64,000 bases of DNA from NCBI GenBank assembly GCA_011800155.1, contig CM022370.1, forward strand, positions 558,001-622,000, in the 5' to 3' direction. The DNA is from Flammulina velutipes (taxonomy: Eukaryota > Basidiomycota > Agaricomycetes > Agaricales > Physalacriaceae). Under the pieces are notes generated by a model. It was not told where the DNA came from. It was given only the letters and a program-made list of their open reading frames with translations, and did no database searches. The first letter of the stretch is position 1. The number at the start of each line of letters is the position of its first letter. This document shows, one piece after another, positions 1 to 13,200 of the stretch. A program made the position numbers and the translations under genes.

Positions 1-1981
1 CAATGGGCGACATCGAGTTAGTCCCAACTGGATGGGCTGACGTTCCTACGTTTGCTCTGACCAGTGCTTGCAATTTCTCATCTGTGTCGGCATCCGCCAA
101 ATCCCCATACGGTCCGGATATGTAGCCTTGCCATGCTGGTGCACCGTAGAATCGGAAGGCAAGCTTAATTGCTTCGACCATGGCGAAAAGATCGTATTCG
201 TGGTTTAAGTATCCCGGATCGATCAATGGTGGTTCGAACGGATTCGAAGAGTTTATGGTAAGCGAGCCACCTAAGACGCGTCAATATGAATCATTTGGCT
301 AGAATAAATAATAGGACTGACGAGAAAATGGCGACACAACACAGAGTCCTGCGGTCATGAAGTGACCATGATCAGGCTGGGTAATCATCGGAATAGTCCA
401 AGAGTTCTAAAGTAAGAGTCAGGTGAGATAAACGAATAGTATATCAAAGACATTTAGTACCTGTATGAGCAGTTCGAGATGGGGTGTTGCAGGTCCAGCA
501 GCAGGATCCCCGTATTGGTTGAGGATTTGAGAATCATCTGGGAGCCTGCTAAGTATGACATGACTAGCCAGCGAAGTAGCTAGTGGCCCAGTTCTAGATT
601 CCCGCCATTGGTCGAGTAGTTCCTCCTTGTAAGAGTTGTTGCGGAAAATGTCGTCCCAAGTGTCATTAGCGCCAACTACCCATTTACCCCAGAACTTGGG
701 CTGATCTGACAGGTTTTTACCAACACTTGGTAGGTCCAGGATGACTGGAATTTGGAGAGAGGAAAGCAGTGACGCATCTCCGATGCCTGAATGGAGGAGA
801 ATGTGAGGAGAATTAATCGCTCCGGCGGAAAGTACTATCTCTTTGGTAGCCATGACGGTCCTAACCTCGTCTAGTGATTGTATTAGCATTCCGGGCACCG
901 TGTGAAGACTCTTGCATGTAGTCACCGTCATTGGAGGATATAAACTCAATACCATTGAAAACTGATTTATCGTGAGTGCTGGGAAGAACTCTCGTGACAC
1001 GCGCTCCAACAAGGACGCTGAGATTGGGTCGATCAATGTACGAGGGACCAAGATAGGAAGCAGCTGAGCTACTGCGTTCTCCATTGTTGATAGTTGTCTG
1101 CATCCACGCTGTCATGTCATGGTCAGAACAATTCACGACCAGGTGAATTATGCATGATGCCACTTACCTACGCCAAGATCATGACCGTTCATATCCAATA
1201 CCAGAGGGAATTCATCAGGTAAATCTTTTGTGGTCTGCATGACACGCTCATCCATGGGATGAGGATATCCCGGGAGGCTGACGGCATTGATACCGGTCAG
1301 GCTGTGGATCGAAGGATCGTATTGTCCAGTTGTGTTGTGCCTGTCGGCTGGAGGTGTCCATTTTTCATTCTGACGGACTTTTAGCTAACCCATAATGTCG
1401 CGGGCGATAATCAAACTTTAGCGATATAATGCTGGATGGGGTCCCAAGACCATCCATCGTCTCCTGATAGTTGAGCGTAACGATTCCAGTCTTCAGGTGA
1501 TCCCCGAGTATAGATCATAGCATCTTTGGAATATTTGAGTATTTGAAGCACACTCTCAGTCCGCACGGTAGACATACTGACTGCAGTACTGCCGCCAAGG
1601 ACATGACCTCTTCCAAAAGGGACTGAACGACCGTTTAAACCTGCTTGAGGAATTGTCGTATAATTCCAATCAAGGCTTGCATCCCCCGATAAGACTAGGT
1701 ATGGAACCGCAATGTTCTCGTTGCCTACATGGCTAGCACCTGCCTCGAGGATGAGAACAGAAAAAGTGTCGATCTCTGTCAAGCGATTCGCGATAACAGC
1801 GCCAGCTGCACCACCTACAGACGTGTTATTAACTCAGTTTTGAGGTTAAAAACAGCGGCAAACCTCCGACGACAACGAAGTCGTAGACCCGGCTAGGAAG
1901 GCTAGAAACGTCCGTGTAAATGACGGCGTGACATGCAAACGCGCCGTAGAGGATTGCAACCCAAAGTTGGCGGAGGAACAT
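1..1981 (-). CDS. GMC oxidoreductase (aryl-alcohol oxidase-like), copy 1, 3' end outside window
   Basis: FAD-dependent glucose-methanol-choline oxidoreductase of the AA3 type, probably secreted and oxidising aromatic or aliphatic alcohols to aldehydes with H2O2 release. The model starts at the ATG at 1981 with a hydrophobic signal-like leader ([13 protein letters not shown]...), followed by the dinucleotide-binding strand FVVVGG just before an intron. GMC signature 1 is seen as [12 protein letters not shown] around 1600. A short intron then leads to [12 protein letters not shown]. Signature 2 is [15 protein letters not shown] around 790. At least five short introns are needed. The C-terminal catalytic His region lies at or beyond the window edge, so the gene is cut at base 1. 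It is a close tandem paralogue of the gene at 2665-4851, with the same intron positions. Exact substrate is unknown. Confidence 0.85.
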
Positions 1982-2664
1982 TGTTGGACGGGAGTTTCAG
2001 AACAAAAACTTTGATAAATGGCGCTCGCAGATTCAAAGTGGGGTATGTCAATGTCCCAAGGTCACCTACGAGGTCCAATATAATGATTAACCAACGTAAG
2101 GATGGACTAGGCTGACGAACCAGATGACCAGATGTTGAGTATGGTCCATGGACTTCGAAAAGATATCTATTCCGGTGACCAGAAGGATCCTCTCTTAGTT
2201 ACGAGTGTTATACGCTGCATGCTTGAAATCATGGGATTGCGAAGGCCGAGCATGTGGTGGTGGTGGTTCGAAGGGAAAAATGGACTTCCTTTTTAGGTCA
2301 CTTGAATACATGGCTTGCTATTAGTATCTGAATCCTGATTCGTCCCACGGACAAGGACGTCTTATTTAGATCGTCATATAGATATCAAGTGCATCTTTGC
2401 AAGCTTAGATTGGTGAAATTCAGCTGTATGGTCCGCGCTGACTTGCTCCTCCTCGGTCGAACTTATCAATGTTCGTCAAGCTTGCCATTTTTCTTGATTG
2501 TTACATCTTTGTTATTGCCGTCGCCCTTGTGTCTCGATGTTGTCAAAAGATGAAAGGTAATATTACGAACAGTCGAACAATTTTTGCCGCACTTCAGACG
2601 CCAGGTTCAAATTTACGATGAAGAGGTGTGTTCAAGCGTAATGTGAGCGTTGTGATATAAACCT
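1982..2664. other. Intergenic: promoter of GMC copy 1 and tail of GMC copy 2
   Basis: No convincing gene. The stretch around 2215-2300 (GCATGC, a GGCCG run, GTGGTGGTGG, then a CTTCCT..TTTAGG block) resembles the stretch upstream of GMC copy 2 at about 5080-5175. The tandem duplication therefore seems to have included promoter DNA. Confidence 0.5.
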
Positions 2665-4851
2665 CTAGAAAGGAGCCGTCTCCCAGAATGCTTTGATAAG
2701 GTCAGCCGCCCTCTCCGCGACAATATACGTAGGCACTTGTGTGTGTGCACTGGGCACAATCGGCTGTATTGATAATCAGAAAACGGGGAACCAACATAAT
2801 ACAAGGTTACGCACAATCACTGAAGCGTCTACAATTCTGAGCCCAGACAGGCCCTTGACTTGGAGGTCCGGGTCGACAACACCATAACCTGCCCCGATGG
2901 GCGACATTGAATTAGTCCCGACTGGATGGGCAGCAGTCCCCGCAGTTGCTCTGATTAGCGCTCGTAGCTTCTCGTCCGTGTCAGCATCTGCCAATTCCCC
3001 GTACGGCCCAGATATGTAGTCCTGCCATGCCGATGCACCGTAGAATCGCAGGGCGCTCTTGACCGCTTCAGCCATGGCGAGGAGATCAAATTCATGGTTC
3101 AAATATCCCGGGTCTATCAATGGTGGATCTAAAGGGTTCGATGAATCTATGGCGATCGAGCCACCTGAGATACTGAGGTTAGAACGGAGTGGTTGATAAG
3201 ACAGACGCGACTGACGAGAATGCGGCGACACGACACAGATCCCAGCGGTCATGAAGTACCCGGCATCAGGTTGAGTAGACATTGGAACGGTCCAAGTGTT
3301 CTGTTGAGAGCTTAGTAGTGAAGTGATTGAAGCATCACAAAGGAGCTTACCTGGATGAGCAACTCGAGATGGGGTGACGAAGGCCCGGCAGCAGGATCGC
3401 CGTACTGACTGAGGAGTGGGTCATCGTCCGGGAGCCTGCTGAATATGACATGACTGGCCAACGACGTAGTTAGCGGTCCAGTCCTATTTTCGCGCCATTC
3501 TTTGAGAAGTTCCTCCTTGTAAGAGTTATTGCGGAAGATGTCGTCCCAAGTGTCGTTGGAGTTAACAGCCCATTTATTCCACAACTGAGGCTGATCTGAC
3601 AGATTTTTTCCCACACTCGGTAGGTCTAGAATGACTGGGATCTGGAGAGAAGAAAGTAGCGACGCGTCGCCGATGCCTGAGTGGAGGAGAATGTTGGGAG
3701 AACCAATCGCTCCTGCGGAGAGTATAATCTCCTTGGTAGCAGCGACAGTCCGTATTTCACCTACGAAATGCATCAGCCAAAAGAACACGCTAACAAGTTG
3801 GTCTAATCACCGTCAATCGAAGTAAATTCGACGGTGTCGAGAACTGTGTCGGTTTGAGTGTTGGGTAGAACCCTGGTCACTTGTGCTCCAACAAGGACAC
3901 TGAGGTTAGGCCGATTGATGTATGATGCACCGAGATAGGAAGCAGCTGAGCTACTGCGCTCTCCGTTGTTGATAGTTGTCTGCATCCACGCTGATCATGA
4001 GTTGTCACGGTCAGATAGTTCCCCTCAAATGTAGACGATGCCACTTGCCTACCCCGAGGTCAGGTCCGTTCATATCCAATACCAAAGGAAATTCTGAGTG
4101 TAGCTCTTTTGTGGTTTGTACGACGCGCTCATCCATGGGATGAGGATATCCTGGTAAGCTGACGGCATTGATACCGGTCAGACTGTGGATTGAAGGATCA
4201 TACTGTCCTGTTGTGTCATGGTCGTCGGCTGGAGGTGTCCATCTTTCATTCTACAAGACGATTAGATGATACCAGACTTCGAATGCAAAACTCACTTTAG
4301 CAACGTAAGGCTGGATGCTGTCCCAAGACCAACCATCGTCTCCGGACAATTGAGCATAACGATCCCAGTCTTCAGGCGATCCACGAGTATAGATCATTGC
4401 ATCTTTTCTGGATTCAGTGTTTCCATCACCTTCTGCAAGGGAGACATACTGATCGAAGTGCTACCTCCCAGGACATGGCCTCTGGGAAAGGGGACGGAAC
4501 GCCCATTTAAACCTGCTTGGGGAATCGTCGTATAATTCCAATCAAGCCTCGCCTCCCCTGACAAGACCATGTATGGTACCATAATGTTCTCGATGCCAAC
4601 ATGGCTAGGACCTGCTTCGAGGACGAGCACAGAAAACCTATCGATCTCTGTCAAGCGATTTGCGACAACAGCTCCGGCCGCACCACCTGCAGACGCGTTA
4701 GTGAATTGCTTGACGTGAAAGACGTTGGCGAACCTCCGACGACAACAAAATCATACGCTTGTTTAGGAAGGCTAGCAAAGTCCTCGTAGATCGCGGCATG
4801 ACATGCAAATCCGCCGTATACAAGCACAGCTAACAATTCGCGCGCGAGCAT
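2665..4851 (-). CDS. GMC oxidoreductase (aryl-alcohol oxidase-like), copy 2, complete
   Basis: Complete FAD-dependent GMC oxidoreductase, likely secreted. The start at 4851 gives a leader (MLARELLAVLVYGGFACHA) followed by YDFVVVGG, the FAD-binding strand. Signature 1 is [11 protein letters not shown] near 4480 and signature 2 is [15 protein letters not shown] near 3700. The active-site His region reads [11 protein letters not shown] near 2910. After a short intron (2764-2806 region) the second catalytic His is in SAHTQVP, followed by TYIVAERAADLIKAF. The stop is TAG at 2665-2667. All introns are short. It is very similar to copy 1 just downstream, including the odd intron that interrupts signature 1. 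Family function (alcohol oxidation feeding H2O2 to peroxidases) is established; the substrate is not visible. Confidence 0.87.
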
Positions 4852-5195
4852 TGCACCAGGGTAGAAATTCAAGTGCCAAGAGGATTTTCCATTGTGTCGA
4901 CGCCCGTTAAATACACAATTGGTAAGATAGAATGGGGTGAACCAGATGACCAAAGATTCTGGCTAGCATCGCAAGGTGGGTATGCAGTGGAATATCGCCG
5001 GGATTCTGATTAGCGCCGCATGATTGACCAGCTGAGGGAGGGTGGAAAGTTCTTTCCTCAATATACTAGGACCGTGTAGTGCATGCTTAGAGCTGAGGCC
5101 GGGAGACTACTTAGTCGATGGTGGTGGTTGTGGTGGCGAGGAGCAAGTCGAGAAACTTCCTGTTTAGGCAGTTTGTGTCTTGCCTCCTTCCATCC
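4852..5195. promoter_or_regulatory. Divergent promoter between GMC copy 2 and the adaptin gene
   Basis: This 344-base gap separates two head-to-head genes and must hold both promoters. It contains GCATGC and a GGTGGTGG-rich stretch around 5090-5145 that resembles DNA upstream of GMC copy 1. No clear TATA box is seen. Confidence 0.4.
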
Positions 5196-8100
5196 ATGGA
5201 CGTGCCATTTCGATCGTCTGGAGCGTTAAGCAGACAACATTATGGCTTAGTACGCAAGGTGGAAGAAGAAATCTCGCTGCAGGCTGCCGATAAACTCGTC
5301 GTCAATGAAGTCGAAGTGGTGAAGCGCCAGATGAGTGAACCTGGACTCCAGCTGGTACGTGACCTATGCAGATATGTCTCGACGCAATTGACCATTGTCC
5401 ATAGAATCAATGCAAAGAATTGTTAATAATCCTCCTCTACTGCCATAGCGCTGTCACCGCTGTTGTCATGAGCCCAGGCGCTTTTTACTTTGCCATTCCC
5501 CATGCACTAAATCTGGCAGAGGCCGGCATGACAATCTCAGATAAACGCGTCGGTACGACTTCTTTCCATCCGACGAACCTAATTGACCTGTCTGAAGGTT
5601 ATCTCTTCTGCTCCGAAATTATGCCTCGAGATCACGAACTACAGCTCATGCTTGTCAACACTCTGCGAAAGGCACATCCCAATATCCAATCGAAAATCCA
5701 CGTCGTTGACTTTCTCCTAGGACATAGAAAGCTCTTCGGTACTGCGGATCTGCCTCGCTCTAGATACCCTTATATCCTCGTCTACGGATGACATGATTCC
5801 TGCCGTTTTGCCAAGGCTACATGATCTACTAGGGCATAACTCGTCAGTATGTGTCTCGTTTCAGCTAGAATCCCCATTGAATATGAATGGTCTGTGCTTT
5901 AGGCAGCACGTTCGCCGTCGTACTCTTTTGGTTTTTCGCGCTTTGTCGCGTCATGATCCCGAGATGATTCACTCAATCACATACACAATATTCCGGAGGC
6001 TACGAGATCCTGATCCCTATGTCGCGACGTCGGCGTTTGTTGCAGCTTTTAACTTCACCACAGTGCGTGTACTGTTTCCCTGAACAACGCTTAAGCCGAC
6101 CATGTATCCATTTAGAGCGACGAATTGCGTAGTATCGCCAACGACCAGTTCTCTTCAAATCCACATCCACAGTGCCAGATTTATCTGCTAGCCGCAATGA
6201 GGAGTTTAAGAGTTATAGGGTAAGCCTTTTCGGTCAGCAATTATATCCTTGTTCTCACCGTTGAATAGCTTGAATGATTCGAATTTACCTTACCTCCTCA
6301 AGATAATACGCATATCTGTCACCAATAAACAATACGGTGAGTTTCTTTGCACCCCAACAATATTAAGCCTGACTTTGTCCCAAGGAATCCTGGCTGAAGC
6401 GTTCCTGCTTCTATCTACACTACGCAGTGAAAGTTTTCTCAGTTTACCCTTGGCATCCAGACGTGCACCAGTAGAAAACATCAGACCGCTCTTGTCGTCT
6501 CATGATCCCAACGAACGTTACCTATTTCTTTCCTGCCTAGACTGTGTGGACGCAAGGTGGTGGGCGGGAACGACTCCAGAATCACCTGCGATCCTAGAAC
6601 AGCATGAGGTTCACCGGTTCATGATCATGCTTGATTCCTCAGACTCCCTCATTCGAAGAAAGGTATCTATATTTTCACCACCTATCGTCCTCAAAGTAAT
6701 CTCTTTTCCAGGCTGTGAAGATCCTTAATAAAGTTGATAAGACTGTGGTTTCGACATATTACACAAAGTCGTTGAAGACTATGCCACCCGGGCTTGACTA
6801 CGACAATCTCGTCGAATACACGCGTCGCCTTCTAGAGGTTATTGAGGTCGGGTTTGGTCTCGATGGAGAGAAGTATGCCGAAGAAGTAGTCAATCTCCTC
6901 AAACACGTCGATCCACCTTCTTTGGAATCTCAGCAAGTTTTGGAACCAGTGGTGGAAAAGATACTATCATTCATCCGTGACAGTATGTCCTTTTGCATCT
7001 GAAACTGCAAGTCAATTACTGAACTATATGTTTAGGCTCGTCTATGTTCCAAATGGCATCAGCCACCATATTCCTTGGACATCTATTGGACGAGAACGAT
7101 TCTCGTTCAACGATGATGGTGATCTACGCTGCGTTGGCATGCGAGTACTGCGGTCAACTTTCGTTCACCCCAGAAGATCTTCTTATTGGGTTGACCACGA
7201 GCCTTCTACCACTTCCCGGTGAGTTTGCAAGGTCGTCTACGTCGATGTAGCTCACTAGCTATAAGCTTCCGTCCAAGATGTCTGCCTACTAGCCATGTTA
7301 CGGATCTCAGCCAAGTGTGACTCAGTGTCCGAGGATATTAGAACCGTCATCTCCCACCTGATGTCGACCTCTAAGAGGTATATACGAAAGGTAAGATCTT
7401 AGATGTGCGGCGTTGCTTTAAACTCACATTTCACAGCGATGTGAACAATTCTTGACATACTCTAACGACAAGCCCGCACTAGAGACCATGTTCCCCCGGG
7501 CAAAGTCATTTACGGTAAGTCTTCGTGAAGTTAGTACTGAATTGAAATAATTAATCTCTCATAGCTTCCTGATGTTCTAACCGTCTTGATCACCCCATCC
7601 GAAGTCAAGAATCAAAGACCTCCCCGCAACCCTTCGATATCTCCACTATCATCGCCACATATGTCAGCCAGTAAACTAAGATATACTGCATATGACCTGC
7701 CAACTATACCGCCGACTCGCCCACGCAGCAAGCGACAATCGTCCGTGACAAGGAGCGAAACCGATAGCCTAGATTCAGTCATGTCTAGGACAATGACGCC
7801 AGGCGAGCTGACACTCAGTCCCCCATACCAACTGCAGCAATTGGCTTTGGTAGGTCGCGAGTTGATTGTATGTAGGTACATCATGACTGATTACATATCA
7901 CAGTCGCCCCCGCGCCCAACGAGGACACTGAGAGAAGAAAGCCCTAACCAGGTAGCTCATCATACACGCTTCCCAGAACATAGCACTCAACTACTCATAG
8001 GGCGCGTCCAAAGCAGATTTGATTGCATTCGACACTCCCTTTCTTTCTGACACACCATTGGTCGACGATGGCATTCGAGATTTCCGTAGTTGCTGGGATG

Positions 8101-8427
8101 CCTTGGATGACTCGACGGCCTCCCGCGGATGGTTCGAAGGCACATTGGATGGATTATTAGCGCGTCTGAGCGAGATCAAAGATGCTGAAGAAAAGATAAC
8201 CCCAGCTGAGGAGGAACCCTTTATAGGTACGGAGAACTAATCTTCGGATTGTGTATTCCATGCTAATGAGCCTGTTCAAAGGCGAAGTAAAGGTCCTTCT
8301 CTTTATAGGCGAAGACTACGCTGCAGTGCGGCTACGCTCCAACGAAGACGAAGGCTGTTTATGGCGATCGAGAAGCGGAAGTGCACAATTGAGGGTGGCT
8401 ATCAAACGTGCATTGACCGATGAGTAG
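5196..8427 (+). CDS. Large adaptin subunit, AP-4 epsilon-like
   Basis: Large subunit of a heterotetrameric clathrin-adaptor-type coat complex for Golgi/endosome sorting. The ATG at 5196 gives MDVPFRSSG, then HYGLVRKVEEEISLQAADKL, an adaptin N-terminal helix. Later exons contain KRVG..GYLFCSEIMPRDHEL and LMLVNTLRK, then IPAVLPRL and VRRRTLLVFRALSRHDPEM. These are the armadillo-like trunk motifs of epsilon/gamma adaptins, and the wording is closest to AP-4 epsilon as I remember it. A Ser/Pro-rich hinge is at 7600-7860. The last exon ends at TAG 8425-8427 after an intron ending near 8310. At least ten short introns are needed. Gamma adaptin of AP-1 is the main alternative. AP-4 is patchy in fungi (recalled, not checked). 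Confidence 0.7.
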
Positions 8428-8806
8428 GAAGAGTGTAAGTAACGAGGTTTGTACATCAACATATATTTGTTGTAGGTGGTGCAAATGTTCACACTATGCT
8501 GCAAGACTGTATTGTTGGGTTACGTTGGGTCACTTGACACCCGTCCTTTTCCCGGGAAACGTCCCTCCCAATCTTGAGCCTCCAACAACGATGGACCATC
8601 CTTGCACCTGGTTTGAGTGGGTTTCAAGACACTGCTCGTTTCCGAGACCAGTCGTGAACAAACATGTAGCGTTCGTGCGATAGTTAAATATGAGCTTTCA
8701 CAAATTCAAGATCAATACTGGGCTTGCAGGCTTTACTGTCGAATGTTCAGCATTTTGAACAGAATATGCATCACGCAATTTACATTGTGCCGTCTTGGTC
8801 CGTCTG
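8428..8806. other. Convergent 3' intergenic region
   Basis: The region lies between the 3' ends of the adaptin (+) and EAF3 (-). Short open frames here have no recognisable domain. I see no gene. Confidence 0.4.
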
Positions 8807-10014
8807 TCATGACCGTGATATGTTCTGGTATTGTATGCTCTTGACCTCGTACTCTTTCTGAAAGAGAGTTTCTTTATTTTCCGCCATATATCTGGAATAA
8901 AAGGTGAGAACCCTTTTTAATGAAATACCACGTTACGCACTGTAATAGTTCGTTGACATAGTCTTGCAGTAATGTCACTGACTCCGCGTCGAGTGCGGTC
9001 TGGGAAACCATTTGTGGAAGAGCCACTGGCAAAGTTGGTTTCTCAAAGCCGAACAGTCGAAGTAGGACGTACCTAACATTCGTAGCAAATGCTCCGCGCC
9101 GTAGACGTGGCTCATCTCTGGAGTTTCCTCCACTTTGACTGTTGGTCCTGTCACGAACATCTTGCGTACTTCGCTGTACTGCACCCGTTCAAATCGATAC
9201 AATAGTTGCGAGCCAAGAGACCGGTCAAAGTAAGCCTGTATCCCATTCAGCACCGTGCGTGTGAGCACTTCAGGTTCACGGAGGCTGAGGACGCATTGTC
9301 AGTGCTGGCAAACGACACAGTCAGGCTTACGGACCTGGACGGTTTCGTTGAAAGGACATGTTTCTCGAAATCAGTGAGGACTGTGTGAACGTTCGGCTCT
9401 CGGGGGACAGTGACAACCTAAAAATATTTCAATGAATCTCAGCAGCTGCGAGCCGTTGCATCGTACGGATTGGTTTTTTGTCACTGCTTCCCAGTCATCC
9501 ACCAGTTGGCATTTCAGTAGTTCCGGGACGATGAGTTTCATTTGCGGCTGCCTCGAACCATTCTCATCCTTCGCGAGATCAGACCAAATGCATCAAAGGA
9601 AAAAAAGAAAGTCGTACATCGTGAGCTCGTTTCTGACCCCGCTGCGCGCCTTTGTCTCGCGCGTTCCGAGCACCCGCTGCAGGAGCTACAAATCGACGCG
9701 ACTCAGCCAACACCGCCCACAAGATAATAAACGCGTCGCGCACCTTTCGCTTGGGCTTTGCTGGCGTTTTGCGCGCTTGAGGAGGATTTGTTGTGCAGCT
9801 GCTTTTGGTGGTTGATGTTCGCCTCGTTGTATTTCAGCACCCGGTCCTCCGGGACCCACTCATCCCAGGTCTGCTTCCATCCTTTGTAATGCACCAGGTA
9901 TTGAGGTGAACCTTCTTCCATCCGAAGGTTCACAATCTTGGCTTCATAGATGAGCGGTCCATGGTAGCAGAGTACTTTTTCGTTGGCTGCGTATGCATAT
10001 TGGTCAGTCGACAT
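8807..10014 (-). CDS. EAF3: MRG15/Eaf3 chromodomain protein
   Basis: Subunit of the NuA4 histone acetyltransferase and Rpd3S deacetylase complexes, binding H3K36-methylated nucleosomes in the nucleus. The first exon encodes the chromo barrel domain: [15 protein letters not shown] and [24 protein letters not shown] basic Ser/Ala/Lys linker follows. The MRG domain is spread over later exons: [19 protein letters not shown] near 9460-9520, [16 protein letters not shown] near 9200, [13 protein letters not shown] near 9100, then [11 protein letters not shown] and [10 protein letters not shown] after two short introns. The stop is TGA at 8807-8809. The start at 10014 gives [15 protein letters not shown], directly ahead of the chromo fold. 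Length and order fit the family. Confidence 0.9.
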
Positions 10015-10283
10015 GGTGGAAGAAAGGAGAACAAGACCAATCACAATGTCAGGTATCTTGATCCAGCTATAGTTTATACCCAGAGAAAATCACTACACTA
10101 CTATAGGACTACCCAGGTACTATTCGTACGATTAACAAATGCGTTGCAGAGGCAACATAATATACAGCCAACCATAGCGGTGGCGTAAATAAGCTCAGTG
10201 AAGAAAACCTAAAACAACGAAAACATAGAAGGACGGGGTTGAATGCCAGCATACGTATAGGAACATAGAGGTATATCCACTGT
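10015..10283. other. Short intergenic gap EAF3 / SPA2
   Basis: Both flanking genes are on the minus strand, so this holds the EAF3 promoter and 5' UTR and the SPA2 3' UTR. No gene is seen. Confidence 0.4.
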
Positions 10284-13200
10284 TCACAGCTTGGAAAGAC
10301 CTTTCATGGCGTTTGCGATAGCAAAGCTAGAACGCGCCATCACCTGTCGGGACTCCTTCGTCATTTCCGGAAGAGCCTGCACTTCGCTAAGCTTGGTAGC
10401 GTGCTCTGATAGCTCCTGCAAAAGCTCCGTGCCCTGTTTCACGTATGTGGGAGGTAAGTTGTCCGTGCAAACAGCGACGATACTGGATACGATCGTGATA
10501 ATTTGGGTAACATTGTCGCCTAGGTGTGCGGATGGTGTTGGACTACGAACGCTTGAAAGCACGGTCTGGATGCATTCAATCACAGTCGCGGTTTGAGTAT
10601 CGATGTATGGCTGAAAGACATATTACTGAGTGATTAAGGGGTTATAACAGTAGGTCTCACTCGAAGCTCATTCCAATTATCTTCGACTGTATCGCCGGTG
10701 GTAGACTCATCACTGGTAACTCCGGAAGGCCGGTCGAAGATAGGCGGCGGGGAGCTAGTATGCTCTGAACTCGACTGGTCAGATGGGCTTCGTCGGTAGT
10801 TATCGAATGTGCCTTTTCGCGACGAATTGCCATTATCCAGGAATCTCCCGCTTCCGCTGAATGTGGAGCTGGTCTTTCTATGATGTGAGTCCTTCTCCAA
10901 AACAGATCGCAACGACGGTGAGAATCCGTTGGTCGCAGTCCCGCCAGGCATGTACGACGACGACGTAAACTGCTCTTGTTCTGCCTTTGTTGCTCTGCGA
11001 ACTAATATCATCTTGGTGATATCTGTGACCGTGGCAGAAACATGGCTGGCTGCGGCATCCAATAAGCTTACGGGCGACATCCCAGAGCTGGTAGCATGTG
11101 TTTTCGACGCCGCGACTAGATTTCCAAGTGTGGCGTCTGCTCTGTCACGTAGTGATCGCAGAGCATCGAGATCAACATCTGGTCGGTCGCGTGAAGGTCG
11201 ACGCTCAAATGCACGGAGGTCGTCGGTAATAAACGTGACAGCATTGACCACCGATTTCATAGGAGTGAGGACACGCGTAGGCGCATTAGAGCGAGCGGCA
11301 CTGAGGAGCCCATCGATGGCAGAAAGGAATGCGGTGAGGTGAATGTCAAGCACTCCTCCGTCTGCCGTTACAGGTAACTGGTCGTCTGGTTTGTCCAATT
11401 TAGGTGATTGTAGATATAGCTGAGATGTCGCTAGATGAAGAATTAAGAGAATTCTGATCATGCGATACCAAGGATCCTACCTTTGACGCTCCGTAGCTCT
11501 GTCTTTGCTTGCTCGTATTTCCGCTTGTATTCCTTCAGCTGATTGTCCAAATCCCGAATGACGTTCAGATCGGAGTCCTTAGCAGTCATGAGCTCTTCAT
11601 TGCGTCGTGATAGCTGATTGAGTTCGGTGAGAAGTCCCTGCATGTCAGCGTTGAGTTGGTCTATGACCTCAGGATCCGCCTATCGAGAATTAGCAATCTG
11701 AGAAGGACAATGAACTTTCACTCGTACCATTCCTCCTTGATTCTCCCTCTCTTGTTCGAGAACCTCGCAGCGATCTCGAAGAATTTGAAGCTCCTCTTCG
11801 TCTTGTTGCACACGCCGTACTTCGCGTTCCTTCTCTCGTTGCCTTGTCTCCAGAACATCATCCAGCTCCTTTTGAAGTGAACGCATGCTCGACGATTGTT
11901 CTTCAGCTCGCTATCTTGATATTAGCATACGCCAATGTGACATTGAACAGCGAACAGCTCACCCGCCGCAACGATTGTAGTTCTTCCTCCATTTGCCGTA
12001 CTCGCTCCTCGCTTTCGTACGCCCTCCGTTCGCGCTGCGCCGACTCGTCCAGATCGCGTTGTAAGTTCGATATTTGGCTTTGCATTGTTGCGATTTTGTA
12101 CTCGTAATCTCTCCTTATCTTCTCAGTATCGTCGGTGACGCTGGCTCTTCCGTTCAGGCGTGCGGAAATACCAGTGGATCGCTCCGACGCGGCTGATGTG
12201 CGTCCATAGGTGGACTTGTCAAAGAAATCATCGCCACTGCGGCTAGCGACGCCTTCGTCGTCTTCATCGTCGACGCCTCTTAGCCTTGCGGATAAACCAT
12301 TGAGGCCACCAGGAGGACTACGGGGGCTAAGGGAGCTGGGATAGTCGCTGGCACTATCTGGTTCATCTCCGTTGATGCCACCTAGATAGCTGACGTCCTG
12401 GCTGGGATTTCTACTCCGATCGCGGTCATCCATAGTCGTACTACCACTCTCTCGGGCGTCCCGTCCGTAGGGAACCTCAATGTACTCCTCCTCCATCGTA
12501 CTCTTGTTGGGAATGACCATGCCACTGGTGGCAGTGGCGCTCTGGGCTGCACTGACAGTGCCTGCACTATCGCTTGTGCCGCTCACACTGGGAGCACTGG
12601 GACGCCGTATGGGACGTTCACGATCGGTAGATCGCCTCCCGGTCGTGTCCGTTGAGCCTTGTCGGCGTGAGCTCGCATCCTGGGACATCTGGCGCCGTGC
12701 AGTCACGTCTTGAGATGGTTTCCGCCGGGAAGAAAGCGAAGCAAGACTCGGGGTATAATTGTCGTCACTCATCCGTCCTCCGTATAACTCTTCACTTGGC
12801 CGTCTTCTATCCACGGAGGGGCGTCGACCTGACATACTTCCTCCATATCCACTGTCGATAGGCCGGTCAGCGGACACTCTGCCAGATGTTCGCGAGTTGG
12901 TGGTCCGCGGTGGAGATGATGTAGGGAAATCGGGGGCTGGATAGTCCTCATAATTAGATCCAGTAGATGTTCTTCCGGATGGCTAGAACGAAATAAGTCA
13001 AGGATCATGAGATTGAGGCGAGGCGGACGCACATCTTCTTTGAACTCAGGGTAACGTCGCAAGAGTTCGTAGTACACGTCGCTGGATAGATCCTCAAAGC
13101 GGGAAGTCGGTAGAGTGGCAAGCTTCTGTCTAGCTTGATTACGCTTTGGATGGAATTCCTCACGGACAGGCAGAAAGGGTACTAAGACGTAATATGAGTT

